This document shows positions 1 through 8,848 of a DNA stretch of 64,000 nt, one piece after another. Under the pieces are notes generated by a model that saw only the letters and a program-made list of their open reading frames with translations, was not told the origin of the DNA and did no database searches. Positions within the stretch are counted from its first letter, which is position 1. Every line of letters starts with the position of its first letter. Origin of the DNA: Dysgonomonas sp. ZJ279 (lineage in GTDB: Bacteria > Bacteroidota > Bacteroidia > Bacteroidales > Dysgonomonadaceae); contig NZ_JAAKEL010000012.1 of assembly GCF_011039205.1 (NCBI RefSeq), forward strand, positions 1 through 64,000. The letters run 5' to 3'. The position numbers and the translations under genes are program-made.

Positions 1-119
1 GACAAGGCAAAATCAGCCTTTACATAATTGGTCGCGATACCAACCAAGTCTACGAATCCCATAACGAAGAATGATAACATCAATGGAATTAATGCTAAAT
101 ATATGCTTTTCTGTTTCAT
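1..119 (-). CDS. MFS sugar permease, N-terminal part (cut by window edge)
   Basis: Reading leftwards from an ATG at 119-117, the translation begins MKQKSIYLALIPLMLSFFVM and continues GFVDLVGIATNYVKADFAL before the window ends. This closely matches the start of the MFS permease at 31615-32766 (FIMGYVDLVGIATNNIKIDF), so it is the first transmembrane helix of a FucP/NagP-like inner-membrane sugar:proton symporter. It lies 97 bases downstream of the GH32 gene on the same strand, so it probably imports the fructose or oligosaccharides that the GH32 enzyme and SusC/D system release and capture. Only about 40 residues are visible; the substrate cannot be read from them. Confidence 0.85.
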   Translation of the reverse strand, partial: MKQKSIYLALIPLMLSFFVMGFVDLVGIATNYVKADFAL

Positions 120-216
120 ATTTTTTTATTTAAGTTCTTGTAAATATTTATTGATATATTTCTACTGACTTATTATTTGATAAGCAGTCTTGTAACTCGT
201 AACTAATTACTTGTAA

Positions 217-2427
217 CTACTTAATCTTATATATGAATATATTTTCTATATTTATTTCACTTTCGCTCTCGAACGTTAGTGTATTATACGGCTCGGTCGG
301 GAACATTATATTTGTGGAGACAAGGCTTCCGTCATTAACGAACAATTCGGAAGAAGCTTTATCTATGAAAAGGCGGATTTTGTATGTATCCTTTTTCACA
401 AGAGGGGCTTCGATCTTTGGTAATGCGAAATTGTCGCAGAAATTGACATTCCCGCTTTTTGACCTGTCTATACTTAGGCTTTCATTTTCAATATCAAAAG
501 AGAAAACCATTTTCTCCTGCATCCTGTTAGACAGTTTGAATGTAAAGCGTTTTGCACTATTAGCTTTCACGCTCATTTCTATTTCGTAAGCCCCACTATT
601 ATTATCTAGCAATTTATCGATGGAATAAGATGTGTCTATTTTTATATCTCCCAATGATTTCTTATCACTTCTTAAATCTACGATTCCTTCTATCGGAGGA
701 TTAGCAACAACCAAATGTTTGCCATTATGTACCAGTTTTAATTCACGGGGCAAAGTCATTGCACTTCTGAAATGAGTGATGGGCAGTGGGCGCTCCGCAT
801 AAGCCCAGTTGTTCATCCAACCGATAAATAAGCGTCGTCCGTCACTGGCAGGAACATTACTCCATGTCACACCAGCATAATTATCACATCCGTAATCTAA
901 CCAAAGGGGGTAAGGCATGTTGTCAGCTTTAAATGTTTTACCATCAAAGTTTCCTACGAAATATTGAGTCGCGCTACCTCCATTAGGGCCGCCGGGGTTG
1001 ATGCTTACAATTAGTACCCATTTAGTTTGCCCATTATAAGTAAGGGGAAATAAGTCGGGGCATTCCCATACGCCGCCATGAGCTCCAATTCCTTCGCCAA
1101 ACTCGCTTAATTTTTCCCATGCTTTTAAATCTTTAGAACCATAGAACGTAATTGTTTGCGAAGTTGCCAACGTCATCACCCATTTTTGAGAAGCCTCGTG
1201 CCACATTACTTTCGGGTCGCGGAAGTCTACAATATCAGGGTCTGCCAATACAGGATTATTATTGTATTTAGTAAATGTACGTCCTCTATCGGTGCTGTAA
1301 GCAATACTTTGAGTTTGGGTTTTTCCGGCTGATGTGTAAATGGCAATCATGGCATCTTTACCAAATCCTGCGGTATTATCTTTGTCTATTACCGCACTTC
1401 CCGAGAAAATGGCTCCTAACAAATCGGGCACAATACCCGCAGACAGATATTCCCATGTGAGTAAGTCTTTGCTTACGGCATGCCCCCAGGTCATATTACC
1501 CCATAGAGATCCGTAGGGATTATATTGGTAGAATAAATGATACTCACCATCGTAATAGACCATTCCGTTCGGGTCATTCATCCAGCCATATTGAGGTGTG
1601 TAGTGATAACTGGGACGATATTTTTCATTATAATCGAAATCGAATCTGTCGGATTGATTGATTTGAGTATAGCCTATATCTTCTTTGTTTACATTAGCTA
1701 GAGTTAAAGTTACCTTTTGTCCTTTATACTGTTCTACAGGTATCGGTATCCAATAGTCAACTTTAGTTTGAGCAATGCGAATATTCATCGGTACACCAAT
1801 AACTTGTCCGTCTACATCAAGTGAAACCGGAATTGCCGGACTTTCGTCTTGTATAGGAATAAGTATATATTTTTGGCTTACATCGAATGATATTGAATGA
1901 TTCAATAAGACACTGCTTTTTTCGGTATTACTCATTTCGATTTGATCTGCTAAAATATGTCCCCAGCCGCTACTATCATTGTCTACAATGCGAATCACAG
2001 CCGATTTCCCTCTATAAGCTTTTACATCCCAGGTCATTCTGCTTAGTGTATCTCCGTTAGTCATAGCATGTGCTTTAAGAACACTTTTCCCATCGACTAC
2101 CAGTTCGATATACGTATTAGGACCGACACCTCCTCCTAAAAGAAAGTTGATGTAATCTCTTTCGATAACAAACTCTTTTGAAGTAAGTTTTCCGATAGAA
2201 ATGTCTCCTCCGTTAAAGCTATTGGCTAAATAGTTTCCTTCGAATCCTTTTACTTCCTGCTGATCAGAATATGATCCTTTTGTGGGCGTTGAGCCGAAAG
2301 CATCGCCCTCGACCATCCATCCGTCGAAGGTTCCCGATTCGAAGTCATCAATCGGAATATCTTTTGATGAGCAACTAACTAGCAGAACCAAAGTCAGGCA
2401 TGCGACTGATTTTAGAATTTTTTTCAT
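217..2427 (-). CDS. GH32 beta-fructosidase lipoprotein (levanase/inulinase type)
   Basis: A 736-residue secreted lipoprotein that hydrolyses beta-fructofuranosyl linkages in fructans or sucrose. It has a lipoprotein signal with the acylated Cys at about residue 19, an N-terminal beta-sandwich extension (about 25-265, like the DUF4980-type module of Bacteroides GH32 enzymes), the five-bladed propeller (about 270-560) and a C-terminal beta-sandwich. All three catalytic motifs are present: WMNDPNG at 282-288 (nucleophile Asp285), FRDPKV at 402-407 (Asp404, transition-state stabiliser) and ECPDLF at 455-460 (acid/base Glu455). It is probably cotranscribed with the MFS permease at the left edge and is divergent from SusC/D. 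Whether it prefers levan (beta-2,6) or inulin (beta-2,1), exo or endo, cannot be told from sequence alone. Confidence 0.95.
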   Translation of the reverse strand: MKKILKSVACLTLVLLVSCSSKDIPIDDFESGTFDGWMVEGDAFGSTPTKGSYSDQQEVKGFEGNYLANSFNGGDISIGKLTSKEFVIERDYINFLLGGGVGPNTYIELVVDGKSVLKAHAMTNGDTLSRMTWDVKAYRGKSAVIRIVDNDSSGWGHILADQIEMSNTEKSSVLLNHSISFDVSQKYILIPIQDESPAIPVSLDVDGQVIGVPMNIRIAQTKVDYWIPIPVEQYKGQKVTLTLANVNKEDIGYTQINQSDRFDFDYNEKYRPSYHYTPQYGWMNDPNGMVYYDGEYHLFYQYNPYGSLWGNMTWGHAVSKDLLTWEYLSAGIVPDLLGAIFSGSAVIDKDNTAGFGKDAMIAIYTSAGKTQTQSIAYSTDRGRTFTKYNNNPVLADPDIVDFRDPKVMWHEASQKWVMTLATSQTITFYGSKDLKAWEKLSEFGEGIGAHGGVWECPDLFPLTYNGQTKWVLIVSINPGGPNGGSATQYFVGNFDGKTFKADNMPYPLWLDYGCDNYAGVTWSNVPASDGRRLFIGWMNNWAYAERPLPITHFRSAMTLPRELKLVHNGKHLVVANPPIEGIVDLRSDKKSLGDIKIDTSYSIDKLLDNNSGAYEIEMSVKANSAKRFTFKLSNRMQEKMVFSFDIENESLSIDRSKSGNVNFCDNFALPKIEAPLVKKDTYKIRLFIDKASSELFVNDGSLVSTNIMFPTEPYNTLTFESESEINIENIFIYKIK

Positions 2428-2603
2428 GGTTTTGATATTAAGTATATATTAAAATTTATATGAGTTAGATATTTAACTTAGATTATGGTATACTGTTAAC
2501 TCGAATGTATGCATAGATATAGAAATTAAGATTATTCTATGTCTCAGTACAAAGAAAATTTTAATTACAGATTAAGGCTATAACAGATGTTGCGAACGAT
2601 AGT

Positions 2604-2649
2604 AAAAATGTTGCATGACCTGAAAATAATTCACTCTTGCAACATTTTT
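2604..2649. promoter_or_regulatory. Perfect inverted repeat, candidate operator
   Basis: AAAAATGTTGCA (2604-2615) is repeated as its exact reverse complement TGCAACATTTTT (2638-2649), 22 bases apart. It sits about 47 bases upstream of the susC -7 element, where an activator or repressor of a carbohydrate locus would bind. A half-copy (GATGTTGCG) lies just upstream at about 2587. No U-tract follows, which argues against a terminator. The cognate regulator is not identified. Confidence 0.45.
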
Positions 2650-2695
2650 ACATGCATCTGCTACATTCATTATATACTTTTATTTCCAACCTCTT

Positions 2696-2703
2696 TAGAT
2701 TTG
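2696..2703 (+). promoter_or_regulatory. Bacteroidetes -7 promoter element for susC
   Basis: TAGATTTG matches the Bacteroides -7 consensus TAnnTTTG exactly and lies 48 bases upstream of the susC start codon. A matching -33 TTTG is not present at the expected spacing, so the promoter may need an activator. Confidence 0.5.
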
Positions 2704-2750
2704 CAGAACCATGAACCTAAAGTTTTTTAACTTATAAAATTTAATTATCC

Positions 2751-5700
2751 ATGAAGAAACGAAAGCACTTAATCAGGTTGAAATTTATATTTTCAATCAT
2801 TTTCCTATTTGTTCTTCCATCACTTATTTTTGCTCAAACTACAGGAGTAACAGGTGTAGTTGTATCTGCTGACGATGGCATCGAGCTGATCGGTGTAAGT
2901 GTAGTAGAAAAAGGAACTACGAACGGAGTATCAACAGATGCTGATGGAAGATTTCAGATTCAAATGAAAGCAGAAAAAGGAGTATTGGTATTCTCTATGA
3001 TTGGTATGAAAACACAAGAGATATCGGCGAAAAATGGAGACGTTATTAATATTTCTTTAACAGAAGATCAGGCTTTATTAGACGAAGTAATTGTAACAGG
3101 CTATTCAACTCAGAAAAAGGCTGACCTGACAGGTGCTGTTGCAGTAGTGTCTATAAATGATCTGAAAACATCTGCTGATACTGATCCTATACGAGCGTTG
3201 CAGGGAAGAGTTGCAGGTATGACAGTGACAAACGATGGTAGCCCTTCTGGTACAGGAACAATTAGGATAAGAGGTATCGGTTCCCTTCAATCCAGTCAGG
3301 ATCCTCTATTTGTAATCGATGGAGTACCTACCACATCTACACTGAATTCTTTAAATACAAATGATATAGAAAGTATGCAGGTTTTGAAAGATGCTGCATC
3401 TGCTTCTATCTATGGCTCGCGTGCTGCAAATGGTGTGATTATTATAACGACCAAAAAGGGTAAAAATAATCAGAAATTGAAAGTAGATTTTCTAGCCTCT
3501 GTAACAGCTCAATACTTCAGTTCTAAAATGAAATTGCTCGATACAGACCAATACGGAAAGGTTCTTGTGCAAGCAGCTCTTAATGATGGTATCGACCCTA
3601 CAGCCTATTCCCGAAACTATGGTTACACAGTTACCGGATCGGGATCAGCATTAAGGGATTTCTCTATTACTCCCGGTATATATTCAGGTTATTTAAATTC
3701 AACACAAACAATGCGGGCTAGTAATACCGACTGGATGGATGAAATATCAAGAACGGGTATTCTACAAAATTACGACCTTTCACTATCTACAGGTTCAGAA
3801 AAAGGTTCGACAATGTTCTCGTTAGGATATAAAAACAATGGTGGAATATTAAGATATACAAATTTCAGTTCCCTTTCTGCACGTATGAATTCATCTTACA
3901 ATGTGCACAAAATAATCACAGTAGGAGAGAACTTTACTGTAACCTATACTAAACAGGTGGATGATCCCGGTGTGATGGAAAATGCACTGAAAATGGCTTC
4001 GATCATCCCTGTGTACGAAACCGACGGAGTGACATTCGGGGGGCCTATCGGATCGATGCCCGATCGTCAAAACCCTGTTCGCCAACTTTATCATAATAAA
4101 GACAATCAGTCTACATTCTGGCGTTTGTTTGGTAATGCTTATGTAGATATAAAACCATGGAAAGGATTTTTGTTTCGTTCTAACTTTGGTCTCGACTACG
4201 ATAGTGAGTTCAGACGTAACCTGACACATACTTTTGTTTCAGATATCATTGCAAATAACACAGCGGAGGTGTCTATAACTAACGCTCAGGATACTAAATG
4301 GAACTGGTCTAATACCGTTAATTATAATTTCGAAATAGATAAAAAACATAACATTTCCTTATTGGGAGGTAATGAATTATATAGACAGACTCGGGTCGAC
4401 TCTTATAATAATATTAAAGAATTTGCTATTGAAACCCCCGATTACATGTGGCCTAATGCAGGTACAGGTACTACAACGGTTACAGGAAATCAATCGGGTT
4501 TTTCATTAGTTTCATTTTTCGGTAAAATCGACTATAATTTCATGAATCGCTATCTGGCATCATTTACTATACGTAAAGACGGCTCGAGTCGTTTCGGAAA
4601 AGATAACAGGTATGCGACATTCCCTGCTGTTACTGCCGGCTGGCGTATTTCTGACGAATCATTTATGAAAGGGATATCGGGGATAGACGATTTGAAACTG
4701 CGTGCTTCGTGGGGGAAAACCGGAAATCAGGAAATCAGCAATACGGCTCGTTATGGGCTTTATCAGGCTGATTATGGCAGCGATCGGGTTACGTCTACTG
4801 CATACGATATTTACGGAATCGGTTCAGGGCTTTTCCCATCGGGTTATAGAATAACTCAGACTGCAAATGATAATTTGAAATGGGAAACAGCCGAACAATA
4901 TAATATAGGTCTTGATTTTACTTTACTGAATCAATCAATATATGGTAATATAGATGCTTATATAAAAGATGTGACCGATATGCTTATTTCTCCCGCTTAT
5001 CTGGGAGCTAAAGGCGAAGGTGGTGTTAGTTGGGCAAACGGTCCTTCGTTAAGAAACAAGGGTATGGAATTTTCGATAGGTTATCGTAAAAGTCTGAATA
5101 ATGATCTATCGATAGATGTTAATGGAAATGTGGATTTTTTCCGTAGTAAAGTGACCTATTTGCCTGCCACGGCAACCGGTTCTTATGAACATACCAACAC
5201 TGAAAATTTAATAGGACGCGCTTATGGCTCTCGGGTAGGATATGTTGCTGACGGATTATTCCAGACACAGGACGAAGTGGATGCTTCGGGACAGACAAAT
5301 GCCCGTGTAGGTGGGCTGAAGTTTGCGGATATCACTAAAGATGGAGAAATTACAGCTGCCGACCGAACTTGGATTCTCGATCCTGTTCCGGCATTTGCTT
5401 ATGGACTAAACTTTTCGTTATCCTATAAGAAATTTGATTTCCAAATGTTCTGGCAAGGAGTTCATGATGTAGATGTGGAAAACGTTCAAAAGTACCAGAC
5501 CGATTTTTGGAGTGTAAACGATGTGGGTGCGAACAAAGGAAGCCGCTTATTAGATGCTTGGAGTCCAACCAACACTAGTTCTACTATTCCGGCATTAACA
5601 ACAAATAATACTGCTGATGAAGGACGCTTTTCGAGCTATTTTGTAGAAAATGGAAGTTATTGTAAATTAAGAATGCTGCAAGTAGGGTATAGCATTCCAC

Positions 5701-5867
5701 CTTCGCTAAGTAAAAAGATCGCAGCTGATAACGCTCGTATATATGTTAGCGGACAAAATCTGTTGACATTAAAAAGTAATGGCTTTACAGCTGAGGATCC
5801 CGAAAATGCTGCATGGAGATATCCTATTCCTACATCATTTACATTAGGTGTTCAAGTATCGTTTTAA
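2751..5867 (+). CDS. SusC-like TonB-dependent outer-membrane transporter (PUL1)
   Basis: A 1038-residue outer-membrane receptor. Visible in order: signal peptide (cleavage near LIFA-QT, about residue 28), a carboxypeptidase-D-like regulatory domain beginning TGVTGVVVSADDGIELIGVS, the TonB box/plug start (DEVIVTGYSTQKKADLTGAV), the plug with VLKDAASASIYGSRAANGVI, and a long beta-barrel ending in an aromatic-terminated strand (VQVSF). It imports oligosaccharides, energised by TonB, together with the SusD lipoprotein encoded 20 bases downstream. The facing GH32 enzyme points to fructan-derived oligosaccharides as cargo (inference). It is clearly paralogous to the SusC at 34838-37936. Confidence 0.95.
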   Translation: MKKRKHLIRLKFIFSIIFLFVLPSLIFAQTTGVTGVVVSADDGIELIGVSVVEKGTTNGVSTDADGRFQIQMKAEKGVLVFSMIGMKTQEISAKNGDVINISLTEDQALLDEVIVTGYSTQKKADLTGAVAVVSINDLKTSADTDPIRALQGRVAGMTVTNDGSPSGTGTIRIRGIGSLQSSQDPLFVIDGVPTTSTLNSLNTNDIESMQVLKDAASASIYGSRAANGVIIITTKKGKNNQKLKVDFLASVTAQYFSSKMKLLDTDQYGKVLVQAALNDGIDPTAYSRNYGYTVTGSGSALRDFSITPGIYSGYLNSTQTMRASNTDWMDEISRTGILQNYDLSLSTGSEKGSTMFSLGYKNNGGILRYTNFSSLSARMNSSYNVHKIITVGENFTVTYTKQVDDPGVMENALKMASIIPVYETDGVTFGGPIGSMPDRQNPVRQLYHNKDNQSTFWRLFGNAYVDIKPWKGFLFRSNFGLDYDSEFRRNLTHTFVSDIIANNTAEVSITNAQDTKWNWSNTVNYNFEIDKKHNISLLGGNELYRQTRVDSYNNIKEFAIETPDYMWPNAGTGTTTVTGNQSGFSLVSFFGKIDYNFMNRYLASFTIRKDGSSRFGKDNRYATFPAVTAGWRISDESFMKGISGIDDLKLRASWGKTGNQEISNTARYGLYQADYGSDRVTSTAYDIYGIGSGLFPSGYRITQTANDNLKWETAEQYNIGLDFTLLNQSIYGNIDAYIKDVTDMLISPAYLGAKGEGGVSWANGPSLRNKGMEFSIGYRKSLNNDLSIDVNGNVDFFRSKVTYLPATATGSYEHTNTENLIGRAYGSRVGYVADGLFQTQDEVDASGQTNARVGGLKFADITKDGEITAADRTWILDPVPAFAYGLNFSLSYKKFDFQMFWQGVHDVDVENVQKYQTDFWSVNDVGANKGSRLLDAWSPTNTSSTIPALTTNNTADEGRFSSYFVENGSYCKLRMLQVGYSIPPSLSKKIAADNARIYVSGQNLLTLKSNGFTAEDPENAAWRYPIPTSFTLGVQVSF

Positions 5868-5887
5868 CTAATAATAATTTTAAGAAA

Positions 5888-7633
5888 ATGAAAAAATATA
5901 TATTCGCTATAGCTATTGTAATTTGTGCATATAGCTGTGATGATTTTATTGATGTTTCACCTACGGCTGTCGTAGATCAGGACTATGCATATTCGCAACC
6001 CGAAGCCATGGTAACATCAGCCTATGCTGTGCTGGGTGACGATTGGTACACATATCCTTTCAATCTATGGCCATATGGAGACGTTGCATCCGACGATGCT
6101 TATAAAGGAGGAGGGAGCACCGGAGATACGAACTACCATCCGATAGATATATTTTCTGCATTATCGGCATCCAACCCCGATCACATGGACGAATTATGGT
6201 ATCGTTTATATGTTGCCGTTTCTCGTTGCAACAGGGCTATAATTTCACTGAATGAGTATGGAGAGGCAGTATTAGGAAGTGAAAAAGCGAAAAAACGCAT
6301 GGCGGAAGTCCGTTTTCTGAGAGGTCATTTTTACTTTAAGCTTATTTCTCTATATAGACAAGTGCCTTGGATAGATGAAAATGTAGTTATAAATAATTCA
6401 CATGAGAGTACACGCAACGATGAATATTCGTATGAAGAACTGATCGGGAAAATAATGGAGGATTTTGACTCAGCATATAAAACATTGGATACTTATCCCG
6501 AAGCGGCTTCCCGTGTAAGTAAAACTGCGGCTGCCTGCTATCTGGCTAAATGTCATTTGATCCTTGCGTATCCACAAGGCTCGGAATATCAAGTAACCAA
6601 TGTAGATGCAGCACAAATGAAAAAAGTTATTGATTATACTGATTTTGTAATGACTACAGCTACTAATTATGGTTATGCATCAGACTTTGGAGAAATCTTT
6701 ATGCCTGACCAAAGAAACGGTAGAGAATCTATTTTTGCAGTTCAACATTCTTTAGATGATAATACTGTCTATGGGCGTGCCAATTGGAGTAATACATTAA
6801 ATGCGACCTGGGGTTTATTTACCTGCGGATGGGATTTTCATAAGCCGTCGCAAAATCTGGTGAATGCTTTCAAAACAGAAAACGGTTTGCCTATGTTCGA
6901 TACGTTTAATAATACGACATGGTATCCTGAGGCTGCTAAAACATCGGGGCAAAAGTGTGACCCTCGCTTATTTCATACGGTTGCTATCCCCGGATTTCCA
7001 TACAAATATGATATGAATACTATTTTCACTTACGAAAACACCCGTACTCCTAACACATATGGTTATTACAGTTCTTTGAAAGAAAATGTACCTGTTAATA
7101 GTACTTATGTAACATATAACGGTTCGTGGCAGGCTGTGAACCAAAACGATTATGTTTTTCGTTACACCGATGTTATGTTGATGAGAGCTGAGGCGCTTGT
7201 AGAACTAGGTGAATTGGCTGGAGCCCTTACCATTATAAATGATATACGCACGCGGGCAGCAAATTCGGTAGAAAAATATATTCCTTATGCAAAAGATTAT
7301 TGTGAGATCAAAGCATATCCAAATTTTGCAAACAAAGACTATGCCCGAAAGGCTTTGCAATGGGAACGTAGACTGGAAATGGCAATGGAAAGTAGTCGCT
7401 TCTTTGACCTAAGACGCTGGGGTATAGCTGGCGAAACTCTAAATAAATTTTACGACAAGGAAAAGAATGTTTCCTTCACTTATACTGATCTTGGTAACAA
7501 CACTGTAACACAATCGTATGCTGCATACTATAAAGATGCACGTTTTACTGCGGGTAAGAACGAATTTTTTCCTATTCCTTACAATCAGTTAAACTATATT
7601 CCAGGTTTATATAAACAGAATAAAGGTTATTGA
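5888..7633 (+). CDS. SusD/RagB-like glycan-binding lipoprotein (PUL1)
   Basis: A 581-residue surface lipoprotein that caps the SusC barrel and binds glycan. The ATG at 5888 is chosen because it gives a proper lipoprotein signal (MKKYIFAIAIVICAYSC, acylated Cys about 17); a longer in-frame opening from 5813 overlaps SusC and would bury the signal. SusD hallmarks are the DFIDVSPTAVV start, the TPR-rich middle (VRFLRGHFYFKLISLYRQVP) and the C-terminal LQWERRLEMAMESSRFFDLR block. It lies 20 bases after SusC and is followed by a terminator-like hairpin, so the susC-susD pair is the whole plus-strand unit. Confidence 0.95.
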   Translation: MKKYIFAIAIVICAYSCDDFIDVSPTAVVDQDYAYSQPEAMVTSAYAVLGDDWYTYPFNLWPYGDVASDDAYKGGGSTGDTNYHPIDIFSALSASNPDHMDELWYRLYVAVSRCNRAIISLNEYGEAVLGSEKAKKRMAEVRFLRGHFYFKLISLYRQVPWIDENVVINNSHESTRNDEYSYEELIGKIMEDFDSAYKTLDTYPEAASRVSKTAAACYLAKCHLILAYPQGSEYQVTNVDAAQMKKVIDYTDFVMTTATNYGYASDFGEIFMPDQRNGRESIFAVQHSLDDNTVYGRANWSNTLNATWGLFTCGWDFHKPSQNLVNAFKTENGLPMFDTFNNTTWYPEAAKTSGQKCDPRLFHTVAIPGFPYKYDMNTIFTYENTRTPNTYGYYSSLKENVPVNSTYVTYNGSWQAVNQNDYVFRYTDVMLMRAEALVELGELAGALTIINDIRTRAANSVEKYIPYAKDYCEIKAYPNFANKDYARKALQWERRLEMAMESSRFFDLRRWGIAGETLNKFYDKEKNVSFTYTDLGNNTVTQSYAAYYKDARFTAGKNEFFPIPYNQLNYIPGLYKQNKGY

Positions 7634-7652
7634 TCGTTGGTAAATAAAAATA

Positions 7653-7692
7653 AGAGGTTGTCCAAAAAATAAATAGGCAGCCTCTCTTTTTG
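7653..7692 (+). terminator. Rho-independent-type terminator after susD
   Basis: AGAGGTTG (7653-7660) pairs with CAGCCTCT (one G-T pair) and is followed by CTTTTTG, about 20 bases after the susD stop. Confidence 0.65.
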
Positions 7693-7993
7693 TGTTATTC
7701 GTTAAAGAATATCAGATTAATGTTTGAAATACAGTATGTTATTAAGATAAATTTAAAAGTTTATCAGGAAACCAAACAGTTCTTTTCCCTTCGAATCTTT
7801 TGGAACGCATCCACTGTTTTGAACTGATATAACGAAGCATCCGCTAGATATTTTTGCATAACAAAATCTTTGCTTACCTTTGTATAAAAGAGTTAGTCGG
7901 CACATGTAATACTATGCGAAGACCTGTTAAAAGAACCGTTTCCAAATCGTTACTTCTCGAATTTCGCACCTTTATAAAACTCTGATATATAGC
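7693..7993. other. Non-coding remnant upstream of an integrase fragment
   Basis: About 300 bases without an intact gene. It retains a consensus Bacteroidetes promoter (7853-7882) and a 23-codon open stretch beginning ATG at about 7914 that stops before the integrase fragment. I see no similarity in that stretch that I trust. Confidence 0.5.
7853..7882 (+). promoter_or_regulatory. Consensus promoter of a broken gene
   Basis: TTTG at 7853-7856 and TACCTTTG at 7875-7882, 18 bases apart, fit the Bacteroides -33/-7 consensus (TTTG, TAnnTTTG). It points at the integrase fragment and is probably the surviving promoter of the deleted recombinase gene. Confidence 0.5.
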
Positions 7994-8242
7994 TTGTTTA
8001 GTTTGATCAACTGCTATTTCAAAGAGATTGCCGATTTATGTGGTATTACAAAACGATTGACAATGCACGTTGCCCGTCATACCTGCGCAACGGTTGTTAT
8101 GCTCGCCAATAATGTCTCTTTAGAAAATGTGGCCAAGATTTTAGGGCACTCTAATACAAAAATGACACAGCATTATGCTAAGGTTTTGGATAGTTCTATT
8201 CTCAGAGATATGGGGAGTGTGGAAGCTAGGTTTGAAAAATAA
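7994..8242 (+). pseudogene. Tyrosine recombinase (integrase), C-terminal fragment
   Basis: Only about 80 residues of a site-specific tyrosine recombinase remain. The catalytic C-terminus is clear: HVARHTCAT (Arg/His box), LGHSNTKMTQHYAKV with the His box and the nucleophilic Tyr. The N-terminal DNA-binding domains and the first catalytic Arg are missing, so it cannot recombine. A mobile element (conjugative transposon, prophage or invertase locus) probably once ended here. Confidence 0.85.
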
Positions 8243-8283
8243 AATAAATATTTGCTCTTTAGCTTTGATAATCAGCAAGAAAC

Positions 8284-8322
8284 AAAGCAATCATATTTCT
8301 TTTTTTGAAATATGATTGCTTT
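8284..8322. terminator. Bidirectional terminator hairpin
   Basis: A perfect 16-base inverted repeat, AAAGCAATCATATTTC (8284-8299) and GAAATATGATTGCTTT (8307-8322), with an all-T loop. It lies between the integrase fragment (plus strand) and the end of the fimbrial transcription unit (minus strand) and suits both. Confidence 0.75.
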
Positions 8323-8329
8323 CATTTAA

Positions 8330-8827
8330 TTAATCGATCAATAACTTAGTTACTGCCGCTGTATTCATCGCCCATTGCATCGTGTAAATTTCATCTGCTT
8401 CCTGCGTATACACAATAGACATGCCCTGAGCATTTGCTTTAATCGCAAGCAGATTACCAATTGTTGTTTTACTCTGTATTTTTTTTAGTAAAGTCTCTAC
8501 AACTTCTGTATTCATATTAGCAACTAATTGTCCGCCAAAAGGCATTTCAAGCCAGATTATCTCTCGGTATCGAACATCCAGTAAGCCAAAAACAAGACCC
8601 TTGGATAGGCTTTGAGATACTCTTACCTGATGTTGTACGCAAGAAGGATCGTAAGCTACTCCTGTCTTTTGCGATATTTTCATCTTATGAGCCCAATTCA
8701 TCCAACCAACAACTAAATTTGGAGAAATAGCACCATTGCTATACGCATTACACGTGAATATAACATATTGGGCTTTTGCTTTATTCAAATCATTCAAATC
8801 AAGCTCTATATATTCAGCTGTACCTAT
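8330..8827 (-). pseudogene. C-terminal fragment of a TerD-like/cytoplasmic conserved protein
   Basis: An open frame of about 165 codons with no ATG. It opens right after a stop at 8830-8828 and reads IGTAEYIELDLNDLNKAKAQ, then AQYVIFTCNAYSNG and VFGLLDVRYREIIWLEMPF. This resembles the C-terminal domain of larger TerD-like/conserved cytoplasmic proteins (recalled resemblance, moderate certainty). The first in-frame start is TTG at 8797, already inside the domain. A good Shine-Dalgarno (AAGGAG, 8840-8835) stands 7 bases before an ATA codon, so an intact gene using ATA is possible but unlikely. It follows the fimbrial tip gene by 21 bases on the same strand and looks like the far side of a deletion joined to that operon. 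Confidence 0.5.
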
Positions 8828-8848
8828 TTAAACTCTCCTTATTTTTTA

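Larger units (their letters stand above)
2428..2750. other. Divergent intergenic region of PUL1
   Basis: A 323-base region between the divergent GH32 and SusC starts. It is AT-rich and holds a perfect 12-base inverted repeat (2604-2649) and a -7 promoter element for susC (2696-2703), listed separately. I could not identify a convincing -7 element for the GH32 gene. Confidence 0.7.

Noticed and set aside
233-589. 118-codon plus-strand ORF within the GH32 gene
   Set aside because: Antisense shadow of a gene with all catalytic motifs; no start signal or family.
5813-5887. Earlier start for the PUL1 SusD
   Set aside because: The in-frame extension overlaps SusC and places 25 residues ahead of the lipoprotein signal.
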